Shown here: positions 33,928-41,845 of the stretch, in pieces
Position numbering within the stretch: position 1 is the first letter of the stretch
Layout of the letters: each line of letters begins with the position of its first letter
Assembly: GCF_900177245.1 (NCBI RefSeq)
Contig: NZ_FXBM01000002.1
Location: forward strand, 620,001 to 684,000
Reading direction: 5' to 3'
From: Rathayibacter oskolensis
Lineage (GTDB): Bacteria; Actinomycetota; Actinomycetes; Actinomycetales; Microbacteriaceae
Length of the DNA: 64,000 nt
Made by a program: the position numbers and the translations under genes
The notes under the pieces: generated by a model
Databases searched by the model: none
Told to the model about the DNA's origin: nothing
Seen by the model: only the letters and a program-made list of their open reading frames with translations

Positions 33928-33940
33928 CTAGTCAAGCTAG
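33928..33940. promoter_or_regulatory. CTAGTCAAGCTAG box upstream of the DUF7882 gene
   Basis: CTAGTCAAGCTAG, 62 bp upstream of ATG 33866; TTAGACAAGCTAG occurs 40 bp upstream of the kinase start. Shared pattern Y-TAG-W-CAAGCTAG. Further CTAG elements lie nearby (GCTAG at 33911 and CTAGTTAGC just after). The MarR protein encoded between the two boxes is the most economical candidate to bind both. Confidence 0.55.
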
Positions 33941-34020
33941 TTAGCCCTCGTCGGAGAGTGACGGACTGTTCAGGCGTCGATCACCCGACGGACACCTCCG
34001 GGGTCGCGCGGGAGCCTGTG

Positions 34021-34626
34021 TCAGGCGCGGCGGCGCTGGGTGCTGCCGACGGCTCGGTCGAGGTCGACCTCGACGTCGTCGAAGGCGGGCTCGCCGGACT
34101 CCTCGAGGTCCTGAGCGGGCTTCTCGACGATGTCGCGCATCGTCTGCAGGAAGTCGATCACGGTCGTCGCCTCCTGGCCCGTGAGGCGCTGGGCGGCCTC
34201 GAGCATGCGGCGGTGCATCTCGTCGAGCGTCTCGCGCACCTCTCGATGGGAGGTGGGGGTCGCCACGATGCGGATCGCCCGCCGGTCGCTCGGATGGGGC
34301 TGGCGCTCGACGTGCCCGCTCTTCACGAGGCGGTCGATCAGGACCGTCGTCGAGGCGGAGGAGATGCCGAGGTACGCGGCGAGATCCTTGGGGCTCACGT
34401 GCTGTCCCGACTGCTGCCGGCGCATGAGGAACTGCACCGCGAGCAGGTCGTTCTCGCCCATCCCCATCGAGCCGCGGGTCCGTCGGCGCATCGCCGTCTC
34501 GGCGGTCCGGAACGCGCGCATCGCCGCCAGCACCTCGACCGCGCCGGGCGCACTCGCCTCGCCGGGATACCAGAAGGCCCCGGGGCGGTCGGTCCCGGCC
34601 TCGTCCATGAGAAACAGTCTAGGCAT
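34021..34626 (-). CDS. MarR-family transcriptional regulator
   Basis: 201 residues from ATG 34626, or 195 from 34608; neither has a clear ribosome site. The winged helix covers about 50-145: SPKDLAAYLGISSASTTVLI is the recognition unit and RLVKSGHVERQPHPSDRRAI is the wing. N-terminal LAAMRAFRTAETAMRRR and a long acidic C-terminus (EESGEPAFDDVEVDLDRAVG) are extras. Likely controls the DUF7882 gene and the kinase through a shared box, and perhaps its own gene. Inducer unknown. Confidence 0.88.
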   Translation of the reverse strand: MPRLFLMDEAGTDRPGAFWYPGEASAPGAVEVLAAMRAFRTAETAMRRRTRGSMGMGENDLLAVQFLMRRQQSGQHVSPKDLAAYLGISSASTTVLIDRLVKSGHVERQPHPSDRRAIRIVATPTSHREVRETLDEMHRRMLEAAQRLTGQEATTVIDFLQTMRDIVEKPAQDLEESGEPAFDDVEVDLDRAVGSTQRRRA

Positions 34627-34712
34627 TCACGTAGCAAGAACATCTAGCGGTAACGAACCCTGTCCAGATGCTTGTGCGGGGGGCGTCCAGGGGGTACAAA
34701 TCGCATAGCTAG

Positions 34713-34725
34713 TTAGACAAGCTAG
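34713..34725. promoter_or_regulatory. TTAGACAAGCTAG box upstream of the kinase gene
   Basis: TTAGACAAGCTAG, 40 bp before GTG 34765, sharing eleven of thirteen positions with the box upstream of the DUF7882 gene. The adjacent AGCTAGTT (34708) extends the pattern. It lies in the gap shared by the MarR and kinase genes. Confidence 0.55.
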
Positions 34726-34764
34726 CGAATTCGACCGGACCAACGAGACCGCGAGGAGTGTGAC

Positions 34765-35730
34765 GTGATCGACTGCTGTGTCGACCGACTCCTCGGTGCA
34801 GTGCTCGTCGAGCGCTACCTCCTCCTCGACCGCGTCGGAGACGGCGGGACCGCCTCCGTGTACCTGGCGAGGGATCTGCTCCTCGACCGCTCCGTCGCGG
34901 TCAAGGTCCACCGGGCAGCGGCCGGATCGCCGGAGGAGGACGCCCGCCGCGACCGCGAGGGTCGGCTGCTGGCCGACTCCCGGCACGCCTCGATCGTCGA
35001 GATCCTCGACCGGGGCCGGGTCGCGCTGCCCGAGGGCGAGGCGTCGTTCCTCGTCCTCGAGTACTTCGACGCGGCCGACAGCGCAGCGGCCTGGTTCACC
35101 TCGGCCGACGAGCGGGCCGTCGCCGACGTGGGCGCGCAGGTCGCCGAGGCGCTGGCGCACCTGCACGAGCGCGGCGTCCTCCACCGCGACGTGAAGCCCG
35201 AGAACGTCCTCGTGCGCTCCCGCGCCCTCCCGGTCGGTGCCTCGACGAGGGAGGCGAAGCTGAGCGATCTCGGCACCGCGCGTTCGCTCGACGATCCGCC
35301 CGTCGGCGCGCCGGGCACCGTGGTCGGCACCGCGGCGTACCTGAGCCCCGAGAGCCTCGGATCGGGCGTCGTCGCCGCCGCCTCCGACGTCTACTCCCTC
35401 GGCCTGGTGCTGCTCGAGGCGCTCTCCGGCCGACGCGCCTACAGCGGCACCACCCTCGAGATCTCGCTGCAGCGGATGCACCACTCCCCGGTCATCCCGG
35501 CATCCGTGCCGATGCGCTGGCGGTCCCTGCTCGGAGCGATGACGGCCCTGGACCCGGCCGACCGCCCCTCGGCACGCGACGTGGCCCGTCGCCTCTGGGC
35601 GGAGGTGCAGGACCTGCCCGCGAGCACGGCGCCCGCCGCCCCCTCTCGCGTGCACCGCCTGCTCGCGGCCACCGCCGCATTGTCGGTCGGAGTGCTCTCG
35701 ACGCTCACTCTGATCGGCTCGCCGGGCTGA
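34765..35730 (+). CDS. Membrane-anchored Ser/Thr protein kinase
   Basis: 321 residues. An N-terminal kinase domain (about 12-270) with the glycine loop GDGGTASVY, catalytic Lys in VAVKVHR, HRDVKPENVLV, DLG metal motif (normally DFG) in SDLGTARSL, and the APE-like YLSPESLG. A single C-terminal hydrophobic segment (LLAATAALSVGVLSTLTLIG) leaves only a few residues outside, so there is no PASTA sensor. The DFG-to-DLG change is common in bacterial kinases. GAGGAG is six bases upstream of GTG 34765. Targets are unknown; regulation by the divergent MarR gene is suggested by the shared box. Confidence 0.9.
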   Translation: MIDCCVDRLLGAVLVERYLLLDRVGDGGTASVYLARDLLLDRSVAVKVHRAAAGSPEEDARRDREGRLLADSRHASIVEILDRGRVALPEGEASFLVLEYFDAADSAAAWFTSADERAVADVGAQVAEALAHLHERGVLHRDVKPENVLVRSRALPVGASTREAKLSDLGTARSLDDPPVGAPGTVVGTAAYLSPESLGSGVVAAASDVYSLGLVLLEALSGRRAYSGTTLEISLQRMHHSPVIPASVPMRWRSLLGAMTALDPADRPSARDVARRLWAEVQDLPASTAPAAPSRVHRLLAATAALSVGVLSTLTLIGSPG

Positions 35731-35800
35731 CGCGCTCTCGCAGCGCTCGCCGAGGGTCGCTGCCGTAGCCTCCGAGTGACCCACGAACGGAGCCGCTCCC

Positions 35801-36265
35801 ATGACCCCGCGCCGCCTCTTCCGCCTCATGTCGATCGTCGAGGCGGTGACCTGGACGCTCCTCCTCCTCGCCATGCTGCTCAAGTACGTCGTCGGAGTCG
35901 GCGACTGGCCGGTCAGCGCCGCCGGCCCGATCCACGGCTTCGCGTTCCTCGCCTACGGAGCGGCGGCGCTCGTCCTGGCCGTCAACCAGCGCTGGTCGGC
36001 GGGAGCGACGCTGCTCGCCCTGGCCTCGGCGGTCGTGCCCTACGCGACGGTACCGCTCGAGCGCGGATTCGAGCGCCGGGGGCTGCTCGAGGGTCCGTGG
36101 CGGCGCGAGGCCGGGTCCGACCCGCGCGACCGGAGGATCCTCGGCCGGCTGCTCCGCTGGGCGCTCGGACGCCCCGTTCTGGCCGGTGCGCTGGTGCTGG
36201 CCGCCGTCGCCGCCGTCTTCACCGCGCTTCTGGTCGTCGGGCCTCCCGGAGGCGGCGAGGCCTGA
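35801..36265 (+). CDS. DUF3817 membrane protein
   Basis: 154-residue membrane protein with about four hydrophobic segments. The opening FRLMSIVEAVTWTLLLLAML, followed by GPIHGFAFLAYGAAALVLAV and VNQRWSAGATLLALASAVVP, matches the DUF3817 (YdzA-like) family; the C-terminal 60 residues (RRILGRLLRWALGRPVLAGA) extend it. Function unknown. A possible -10, TAGCCT, lies at 35767. The next gene is convergent 21 bp after the stop. Confidence 0.85.
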   Translation: MTPRRLFRLMSIVEAVTWTLLLLAMLLKYVVGVGDWPVSAAGPIHGFAFLAYGAAALVLAVNQRWSAGATLLALASAVVPYATVPLERGFERRGLLEGPWRREAGSDPRDRRILGRLLRWALGRPVLAGALVLAAVAAVFTALLVVGPPGGGEA

Positions 36266-36286
36266 GGCCGACGCGTTCGCGCGCGA

Positions 36287-36694
36287 CTACGCGAGCGCCC
36301 GGACGCGGTTGTTGCGGGCGCCGTGCTCGAGCTCGACGAGGCCGAGGTGCTCGAGGAGCGGCGGCAGGTAGACGCCGAAGCGCCCGCGGTAGCCGCGGCG
36401 CAGCCCGTACCAGCCGCCGACAGGGTTCGACTCGTCCCGGCCGAACGCCTCGACGCTCCCCGCCGGAGCCGGCTTGCTCTCGTCCGCGCCGCCCAGGGCC
36501 ACCCAGTCGCCCTGCTCGAGCAGCCAGGTGTGCAGATCGGTCACAGCGCGCAGCTGGTAGCTGAGCCGCGTCGAGCCGACCGTGCAGACCAGGGTCTCGC
36601 CGTCGCGGTGAATCGTGTAGGCGGAGGTGCCGGGCGCGGTGGTGAGGGGGATCGGGGCGTCTGCGCCGCCGAGCGTGGAGGTGATGTCGGACAT
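36287..36694 (-). CDS. Hypothetical protein, 135 aa
   Basis: ATG 36694 gives 135 residues: N-terminal beta-rich part (PGTSAYTIHRDGETLVCTVG, STRLSYQLRAVTDLHTWLLE), then DESNPVGGWYGLRRGYRGRF and a C-terminal helix (LPPLLEHLGLVELEHGARNN). No family recognised; sequence length and composition suggest a small cytosolic protein. A TACGCT box seven bases before the ATG suggests a leaderless message. It is convergent with the DUF3817 gene. Confidence 0.75.
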   Translation of the reverse strand: MSDITSTLGGADAPIPLTTAPGTSAYTIHRDGETLVCTVGSTRLSYQLRAVTDLHTWLLEQGDWVALGGADESKPAPAGSVEAFGRDESNPVGGWYGLRRGYRGRFGVYLPPLLEHLGLVELEHGARNNRVRALA

Positions 36695-36701
36695 GGGGGC
36701 G

Positions 36702-36707
36702 AGCGTA
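36702..36707 (-). promoter_or_regulatory. Candidate -10 box for a leaderless message
   Basis: TACGCT (reverse strand) lies seven bases before the ATG at 36694; no Shine-Dalgarno is visible. Fits the TANNNT-N7-start pattern seen in front of several genes here. Confidence 0.35.
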
Positions 36708-36819
36708 CGCGCGTGCCGCACCGGGCGGTCCGCCGCGCCGCGTGGTGCGCCGCAGTCGAGTGGACGCTGTCGTCCCGGAACGGTGGCGGCTCGTCTGCCG
36801 GTCGGTCGCGGCCCTCCCT

Positions 36820-37417
36820 GCTGGTCGAGTAGCCGCGCGGGGGAGTATCGAGACCCACCTCCTCATGCAGGTGGGTCGAGAGACGTCCGGTCCGTCAACT
36901 CTTCGTCGAGCGGCTGCGCAGCGGAGTACCCCGCCCTCCGGCGCCGGGCGGGCAGGAGGCTGACGTTCGTCGAGAGGTGGGTCTCGAGACGCCGCCTGCG
37001 GCGGCTACTCGACCAGCAGGCAGGCGGGTGACGAGCGCTTCCGGGCCGCGACCTGTTGGTCGAGTAGTCCCGCAGCGGCGCATCGAGACCCGCGCTCTCA
37101 AGCAGGAGAGTCGAGAGGCGTCCGGTCTGTCAGCCGTTCGTCGAGCGGCTGCGCGGCGTATCGCGACCCACGTCCTCCGCAGGTGGGTCGCGGGGCACCC
37201 ACGGCGCTGCCTTGCTGGTCGAGCAGTGAACGACGCGCTCTCCTCGCTGGCGGCGGGCGGGCAGGAGGCTGACGCTCGTCGCGCGGTGGGTCTCGATACG
37301 CCGTCGGCGGCGGTTACTCGGCCAGCGGGTGGGCGGGCGACGAGCGACGAGTGCTTCCCGGCCGCCCGCTCCGCTGCCTGCTGGTCGAGGAGCCGCGCAG
37401 CGGCGTATCGAGACCCA
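36820..37417. repeat. Cluster of palindromic dispersed repeats, alternating orientation
   Basis: The repeat has the core GGTCGAGTAG-CCGC...GCGGCGTATCGAGACCC, an imperfect inverted repeat. Copies: 36820-36857 (+), 36978-37017 (-), 37055-37091 (+), 37287-37326 (-), 37380-37417 (+). Shorter or decayed copies occur at about 36904-36932, 37132-37168 and 37212. The element is one of the repeats dispersed in Microbacteriaceae genomes. No open reading frame in this 700-bp gap is convincing, so the gap 36695-37432 is essentially this array. Confidence 0.75.
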
Positions 37418-37432
37418 CGTCGCGCGGGTGGT

Positions 37433-38770
37433 TCAGAAGGGTGGCGGGTCGTCGAAGCGCGGGCGTGGGGGTGGTCCAGGTGGTCGGCCCGGGAGCGCGG
37501 GTGGTCGGGTGGTGACGCGGCGCCCGGTCGGGGTGGTCCACTCGGCGGTGCCGTCGGGGTGGAGGGTGTAAGTCCAGCGGTCGCCGTGGCGGACGTGGTG
37601 GTGCGCGACGCACAGCGAGGCGAGGTTGTGGAGGGCGGTGGGGCCTCCGTTGCGCCATTCGATCGTGTGGTCGGCTTCGGCGCGGGACGCGGGGCGGGTG
37701 CAGCCGGGGAAGCGGCAGGTCTGATCGCGCAGCTGCAGGTGGAGCCGCATCTGCGGGGGTGGAAGGCGGTGGGTGCGTCCGACCGAGACGACCCTGCCGG
37801 AAACCGGGTCAGTCAGAACCTGGGTGAACGACGATCCGGTGGCGGCGAGGTCGCGGGCGAGGTCGGCGGGGATGGTTCCGTAGCCGTCGAGGTCGGCGGG
37901 CGCGTCGTCGAGTCCCGCCGCGGTGCTCGCAGGCAGGGTCAACCGGATCTCCGCGCGCACTCCGGGCACGAAGGCGGGCGCCGGGCGGTCGGCATCGCGG
38001 TCGACGGGAGTGGTGCCGGTGATGACGCCGTCGCAGAGGAGGTCCGTCAGGGCGTCGGCGCGCAGCTGCGCGAGAGTGCGCTCATCACCTCGGATGCTGC
38101 CGGCGCTTCCGTCTTCCGTGCCGTCGCGGAGGATCCGGGCGATGCGGTCGAGGCGGTCGAACGCGCCGATCGCGGCTGGCGCCGGAAGGTGGGCGCACAG
38201 CGTGGCCATGCCGTCGACCTCGGGAGTGATCCAGACGGCGCGGTCCTCCCGCGCGCGAGCGTGCCGCTCGGCGAGGGGCTGCTCGTGCAGCTCATCGCGG
38301 AGCCGGTCAGCGGCGCGCCGCAGCTGCGTCGGCGTCATCCGCGCGGCCAGCTCCGCGGCGCGCTCGTCGAACTCGGCACGAGACCCGACGGGCAGGGTGG
38401 ACGCGACCCGGCAGATCACCTGCCCCGACTCCCACCGCAGCCGCGCCTCCGCCAGGGCAGCACGCGTCACCGGTAGGTCCTCCATCAGCAGCTGCGCGTG
38501 CTCGAGCTCGCGCGACGCGACCCGCTCCGACACCCCCAACGCGACCGCGAAGTCCGCCCGGATGGACCGCTCGACCAGATCCGTCGTCTCACTGCGCGAC
38601 AGACCCCGAGCGAACGCCTCCGGCCACGCGAGCACCGCCCGGTACCCGGCGTACAGCTCCTCAGCGGCCGCCAGCAGCACCGGCGCTGCGGAGCGGGCGA
38701 GCTCGGCCGCGCGGTCGCCGTGCGCGCGCACCTGCGTGAGCGCCGCCTCCGCCGTGCCGATCTGTGTCAT
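37433..38770 (-). CDS. DUF222 / HNH endonuclease, second copy
   Basis: 445 residues from ATG 38770; a GTG at 38803 would add eleven residues. DUF222 region: LERSIRADFAVALGV-like helices, AARMTPTQLRRAADRLRDEL, then REDRAVWITPEVDGMATLCA, colinear with the copy at 3115 (REDRGVWVDAERDGMATLHL). HNH domain: DQTCRFPGC...EADHTIEWRNGG...NLASLCVAHHHVRH, all Cys and His of the zinc and active site retained. The C-terminus is Pro-rich (PALPGRPPGPPPRPRF). It lies just beyond the palindromic repeat cluster, which starts within 20 bp of its stop. Members of this family are often linked with such repeats. Confidence 0.9.
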   Translation of the reverse strand: MTQIGTAEAALTQVRAHGDRAAELARSAAPVLLAAAEELYAGYRAVLAWPEAFARGLSRSETTDLVERSIRADFAVALGVSERVASRELEHAQLLMEDLPVTRAALAEARLRWESGQVICRVASTLPVGSRAEFDERAAELAARMTPTQLRRAADRLRDELHEQPLAERHARAREDRAVWITPEVDGMATLCAHLPAPAAIGAFDRLDRIARILRDGTEDGSAGSIRGDERTLAQLRADALTDLLCDGVITGTTPVDRDADRPAPAFVPGVRAEIRLTLPASTAAGLDDAPADLDGYGTIPADLARDLAATGSSFTQVLTDPVSGRVVSVGRTHRLPPPQMRLHLQLRDQTCRFPGCTRPASRAEADHTIEWRNGGPTALHNLASLCVAHHHVRHGDRWTYTLHPDGTAEWTTPTGRRVTTRPPALPGRPPGPPPRPRFDDPPPF

Positions 38771-38873
38771 ACGTGTATTGAACCAGCGACCACCGACACT
38801 CACTCGCCCACAGCGAGCACGCCGGACAGAGCGGCTCCGATCCGCCCCTGTGGAGGAGCGAGGGCGCGCCCGC

Positions 38874-39446
38874 CTACGCCGTCTCGACGTCGATCAGGAT
38901 CTCGGCGGCGCGGCGGGCGTGCAGCGCCGACTCCGGGGTGCCGGCGATCGCGGCGGTGGTCTGCGCGCCCTCGGCGAGGATCGCGAGCTGCGCGGCGAGC
39001 TCGGCCCCGCCCCCCGCACCCTCGGCGAGGGTGGCGAGGAAGCGCTGGAAGGACTCCTTGTGCTCGCGGGCGAGCTGCGCGACGGCGGGGTTCGACGAAC
39101 CGAGCTCGCCGAAGGCGTTGATGAAGCCGCAGCCGCGGAACGAGTCCTCCGAGAACCAGTCGAACAGGAAGTCGTAGATCGCGAGGAGCTTGTCCCGGGC
39201 GCCGGAGGCCGACTCGACGCGGGCCAGGACTCCCGCTGTCCAGTGCTCGTGCCGGCCCTGGAGGACGGCGACGACGACCGCCTCCTTGCTCGCGAACTCG
39301 GAGTAGAGGCGCTTGAGCGAGACGCCGGCGGCGGTGCGCAGCTCGTCCATCCCGACGGACTGGATGCCCCGCTCGTAGTAGAGGCGGTCGGCCGCCGCGA
39401 GGATCGCGTCGCGGGGAGCGCGGTCGTCGAGGGTCTGGGTGGGCAT
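38874..39446 (-). CDS. TetR-family transcriptional regulator
   Basis: 190 residues. The helix-turn-helix covers about 15-60: AILAAADRLYYERGIQSVGM then ELRTAAGVSLKRLYSEFASK, followed by helices with LLAIYDFLFDWFSEDSFRGC and GFINAFGELGSSNPAVAQLA. This resembles the YxaF/AcrR-type group that controls drug or solvent detoxification genes. Start at ATG 39446 with GGGAGG adjacent. Divergent from the zinc-free quinone oxidoreductase at 39580, which is therefore a candidate target. Confidence 0.88.
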   Translation of the reverse strand: MPTQTLDDRAPRDAILAAADRLYYERGIQSVGMDELRTAAGVSLKRLYSEFASKEAVVVAVLQGRHEHWTAGVLARVESASGARDKLLAIYDFLFDWFSEDSFRGCGFINAFGELGSSNPAVAQLAREHKESFQRFLATLAEGAGGGAELAAQLAILAEGAQTTAAIAGTPESALHARRAAEILIDVETA

Positions 39447-39579
39447 CCTCCCATGGTAGGCGCTCAGGGAACGGGCGTTCTCGGGGGATGGCAATCGGGG
39501 GTCGGGCGGTGCCGCGTCGATGTCGGAGGCGGCTGCTAGCGTCGGCCCCCTCGGACGACGACAGCGAGAGGCGGCGCGG

Positions 39580-40527
39580 ATGGTTCTGGCGATGCAGGCC
39601 GACGACTTCGGGGGGCCGGCCGCCCTCCGGCCGGTCGAGGTCGACCCGGGAGACCCTGGCCCCGGACGGGTGCGGCTGCGGGTGCGGGCGGCGGGTGTGA
39701 ACCCCTCCGACGCCAAGCTGCTCTCGGGAGTGTTCGGTCGGGGCCGCACGCCGGTCCGGCCGGGCAGCGAGGTCGCAGGAGTCGTCACGGCGGTGGGATC
39801 CGACGCGATCGGGCCGCTCGGCGAGGTCGGCGTCGGCGACGAGGTCGTCGCCTTCAGGGTCTCCGGCGGCTGGGCCGAGGAGGTCGTGGTTCCCGCGTCC
39901 TCCGTGCTGAGCAAGCCCGCCGCCCTGGGCTGGGCGGCGGCGGCGGGGCTCCTGCTGACCGGGACGACCGCCGTGCACCTCCTCGAGGCCACACGGGTCT
40001 CCGCCGGCGACACGGTCCTCGTCCACGGAGCGAGCGGAGCCGTCGGCTCGCTCGTCGTGCAGCTCGCTCGCGGCCGCGGTGCGCGGGTGATCGGCACGGC
40101 GGGGGAGCGCGGTGAGGCCGTCGTGCAGCGGTTCGGCGGCGAGCCCGTGCGCTACGGGCCCGGCCTCGAGGAGCGCGTCCGTCTGCTCGCACCCGACGGC
40201 GTCGACGCCGCGCTCGACACGGCCGGCACCGAGGAGGCGCTCGACGTGTCGGTCGCGCTCGTCGCCGACCGCTCGCGCATCGCCACGATCGCCGGCTTCG
40301 AGCACGCGGCAGCGCTCGGCGGAGGGATCCTCCTGCTCGGCGGCGGCCCCGGCGCCGATCCCGGGGCGGCTCTCCGGGACGCCGCCCGTGCGCCGCTGCT
40401 CGAGCGGGCCGGCCGCGGCGAGCTCGAGGTGGTCCTCGGTCCCTCCTTCGCGTTGCGCGATGCTGCGGAGGCGCTCGCACTCGTCGCCTCGGGCCGCGCC
40501 GGCGGCAAGGTGGTGCTTCTCCCCTGA
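39580..40527 (+). CDS. NADP-dependent quinone oxidoreductase (zinc-independent MDR family)
   Basis: 315 residues, medium-chain dehydrogenase/reductase fold. N-terminal GroES-like part (GPGRVRLRVRAAGVNPSDAK, GSEVAGVVTAVG, GDEVVAFRVSGGWAEEVVV), then the Rossmann motif VLVHGASGAVGSLVVQLARG and the C-terminal LALVASGRAGGKVVLLP. The zinc-binding Cys/His are absent, as in quinone oxidoreductases. GAGAGG lies eight bases before ATG 39580. A TAGCGT at 39537 is a possible -10. It is divergent from the TetR gene and is a plausible target of it. Confidence 0.9.
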   Translation: MVLAMQADDFGGPAALRPVEVDPGDPGPGRVRLRVRAAGVNPSDAKLLSGVFGRGRTPVRPGSEVAGVVTAVGSDAIGPLGEVGVGDEVVAFRVSGGWAEEVVVPASSVLSKPAALGWAAAAGLLLTGTTAVHLLEATRVSAGDTVLVHGASGAVGSLVVQLARGRGARVIGTAGERGEAVVQRFGGEPVRYGPGLEERVRLLAPDGVDAALDTAGTEEALDVSVALVADRSRIATIAGFEHAAALGGGILLLGGGPGADPGAALRDAARAPLLERAGRGELEVVLGPSFALRDAAEALALVASGRAGGKVVLLP

Positions 40528-40577
40528 CGCCGCGCGATCCGGCCCTCACGTCGAGCGACGCGGCACAGGGCAGCGCG

Positions 40578-41432
40578 GTGCTCCAGCTCGACGCGAACGG
40601 GCCGTTCGATCGCGCCGGAGCCGCGAGCCTCCTGCGGAACCATGCGCTCCCGGGCATCGACAGGGTCGCCGACGACGGCCGGCGCCTCGAGCGCCTCCTC
40701 ACGGTCGACGGCGGACTGCACCCGGTCGCGATCCAGCTCACGGAGACGGGCGTCAGGGTCGAGACCGCATCGCAGGTCGCCCCCGCGGTCGCGGCGCTCG
40801 TGCGGGCCTGGTTCGACCTCGACTCCGACCTGATCGCCATCGGGGCCGAGCTGTCGCGCGACCCGCTCCTGGCCCCGCTCGTCGCCTCCCGGCCGGGGCT
40901 GCGCGCCACGCAGTACCCGGAGCCGTTCGAGGCCGCCGTGATGGCGGTGCTCGGTCAGCAGGTGTCGGTCGCGGCGGCGCGGACCTTCGGAGGGCGGACG
41001 GTCGCGGCCTTCGGGGCGGACGGCCCGGACGACCAGGACGGGCGGGGTCTGCGCACCTTCCCCACTCCGGAGGCGCTCCTGACCGGCGAGATCGAGGCGC
41101 TCCGGTCGGCGATCGGCGTCACGAACGCCAGGGCGAGGGCGGTCCGGGCGGTCGCGGCGGCCTTCGCCGCGGGCCTCGTGCTCGACCGCGACGGCGATCT
41201 GCCCGAGCAGCGGCGCCTCCTGCTCGCGATCCCCGGGATCGGACCGTGGACCGCCGACTACCTGGCGCTGCGGGTCCTCGGCGATCCCGATGCGTTCCCC
41301 GCGGGTGACCTGGTGCTCCGTCGCGCGCTCGGCGGCATCGGCACGGCCGGGGCCGAAACGGCGTCGCAGGCGTGGCGGCCGCACCGCGCGCACGCGGCGT
41401 TCCAGCTCTGGGCGTCGACGGGCGCGATGTGA
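40578..41432 (+). CDS. AlkA-type DNA-3-methyladenine glycosylase
   Basis: 284 residues. Helix-hairpin-helix glycosylase: EAAVMAVLGQQVSVAAARTF, then LLAIPGIGPWTADYLALRVL (the HhH) and PDAFPAGDLVLRRALG, whose Asp is the expected catalytic residue. These enzymes remove alkylated bases in base-excision repair. N-terminal residues 1-100 contain the AlkA-specific beta domain. Starts at GTG 40578, 51 bp after the oxidoreductase, so the two may be cotranscribed. The stop lies in a 17-18-bp tandem repeat. Confidence 0.88.
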   Translation: MLQLDANGPFDRAGAASLLRNHALPGIDRVADDGRRLERLLTVDGGLHPVAIQLTETGVRVETASQVAPAVAALVRAWFDLDSDLIAIGAELSRDPLLAPLVASRPGLRATQYPEPFEAAVMAVLGQQVSVAAARTFGGRTVAAFGADGPDDQDGRGLRTFPTPEALLTGEIEALRSAIGVTNARARAVRAVAAAFAAGLVLDRDGDLPEQRRLLLAIPGIGPWTADYLALRVLGDPDAFPAGDLVLRRALGGIGTAGAETASQAWRPHRAHAAFQLWASTGAM

Positions 41433-41487
41433 CGACCGGGGGCGGTGTGACGACGGGGGCAGTGTGACGACGGGCGCGGTGTGCGAC
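41427..41487. repeat. Tandem repeat (17-18-bp period, 3 copies plus remnant) at the 3' end of the glycosylase gene
   Basis: TGTGACGAC occurs at 41428, 41446 and 41463; the intervening part is GGGGGCGG or GGGGGCAG. The first copy contains the glycosylase stop (TGA 41430); the second and third repeat it at +18 and +35. A fourth, decayed copy (TGTGCGAC) follows at 41480. Confidence 0.8.
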
Positions 41488-41750
41488 TAGCTGAGGTACT
41501 CGACGTCGTCGTAGTGGAAGGGCGCGTCGTCCTCGTCGGGATCCTCGACGGGGACCTCCTCGTGCTCGAGGATGACGGCGACGCCGGGCGAGACCAGGAC
41601 GCAGACCTCGCGGTCGCCGGCCACGGCGAAGCAGACCAGGTCGCCGTGCGAGCGCACCGCCTCGATCAGCCGCTTCTCGAGAGCCTCGGTGTCGAGGTCG
41701 ACCGCCAGGAGGAAGCGGCGCCCGTCGATGCTCAGACTCGTGCGCTTCAT
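41487..41750 (-). CDS. Hypothetical protein, 87 aa
   Basis: Small acidic protein from the second of two adjacent ATGs; AGGAGG lies five bases before 41750 (two bases before 41753). The sequence begins MKRTSLSIDGRRFLLAVDLD, then LIEAVRSHGDLVCFAVAGDR, EVCVLVSPGVAVILEHEEVP and an Asp-rich end. The beta-alpha pattern suggests a small globular domain. Function unknown, no family recognised. It precedes no near gene on the same strand; the two genes to the right are on the same strand but 95 bp apart. Confidence 0.7.
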   Translation of the reverse strand: MKRTSLSIDGRRFLLAVDLDTEALEKRLIEAVRSHGDLVCFAVAGDREVCVLVSPGVAVILEHEEVPVEDPDEDDAPFHYDDVEYLS

Positions 41751-41845
41751 CATGACCTCCTGCTCCGGGGGAACGCTACGTCGTCCCCTGCCCGGTGTGA
41801 CCGGCTTGACGCGCAATGAGGACGCATGCATCCGGATGACGGCGT

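Noticed and set aside
36820-37417. CRISPR array
   Set aside because: The repeats are spaced irregularly, alternate in orientation and are palindromic, with no constant-length spacers and no cas genes.
36977-38476. 499-codon rightward open frame
   Set aside because: It starts inside the palindromic repeats and continues antisense to the HNH endonuclease gene; the HNH motif is on the other strand.
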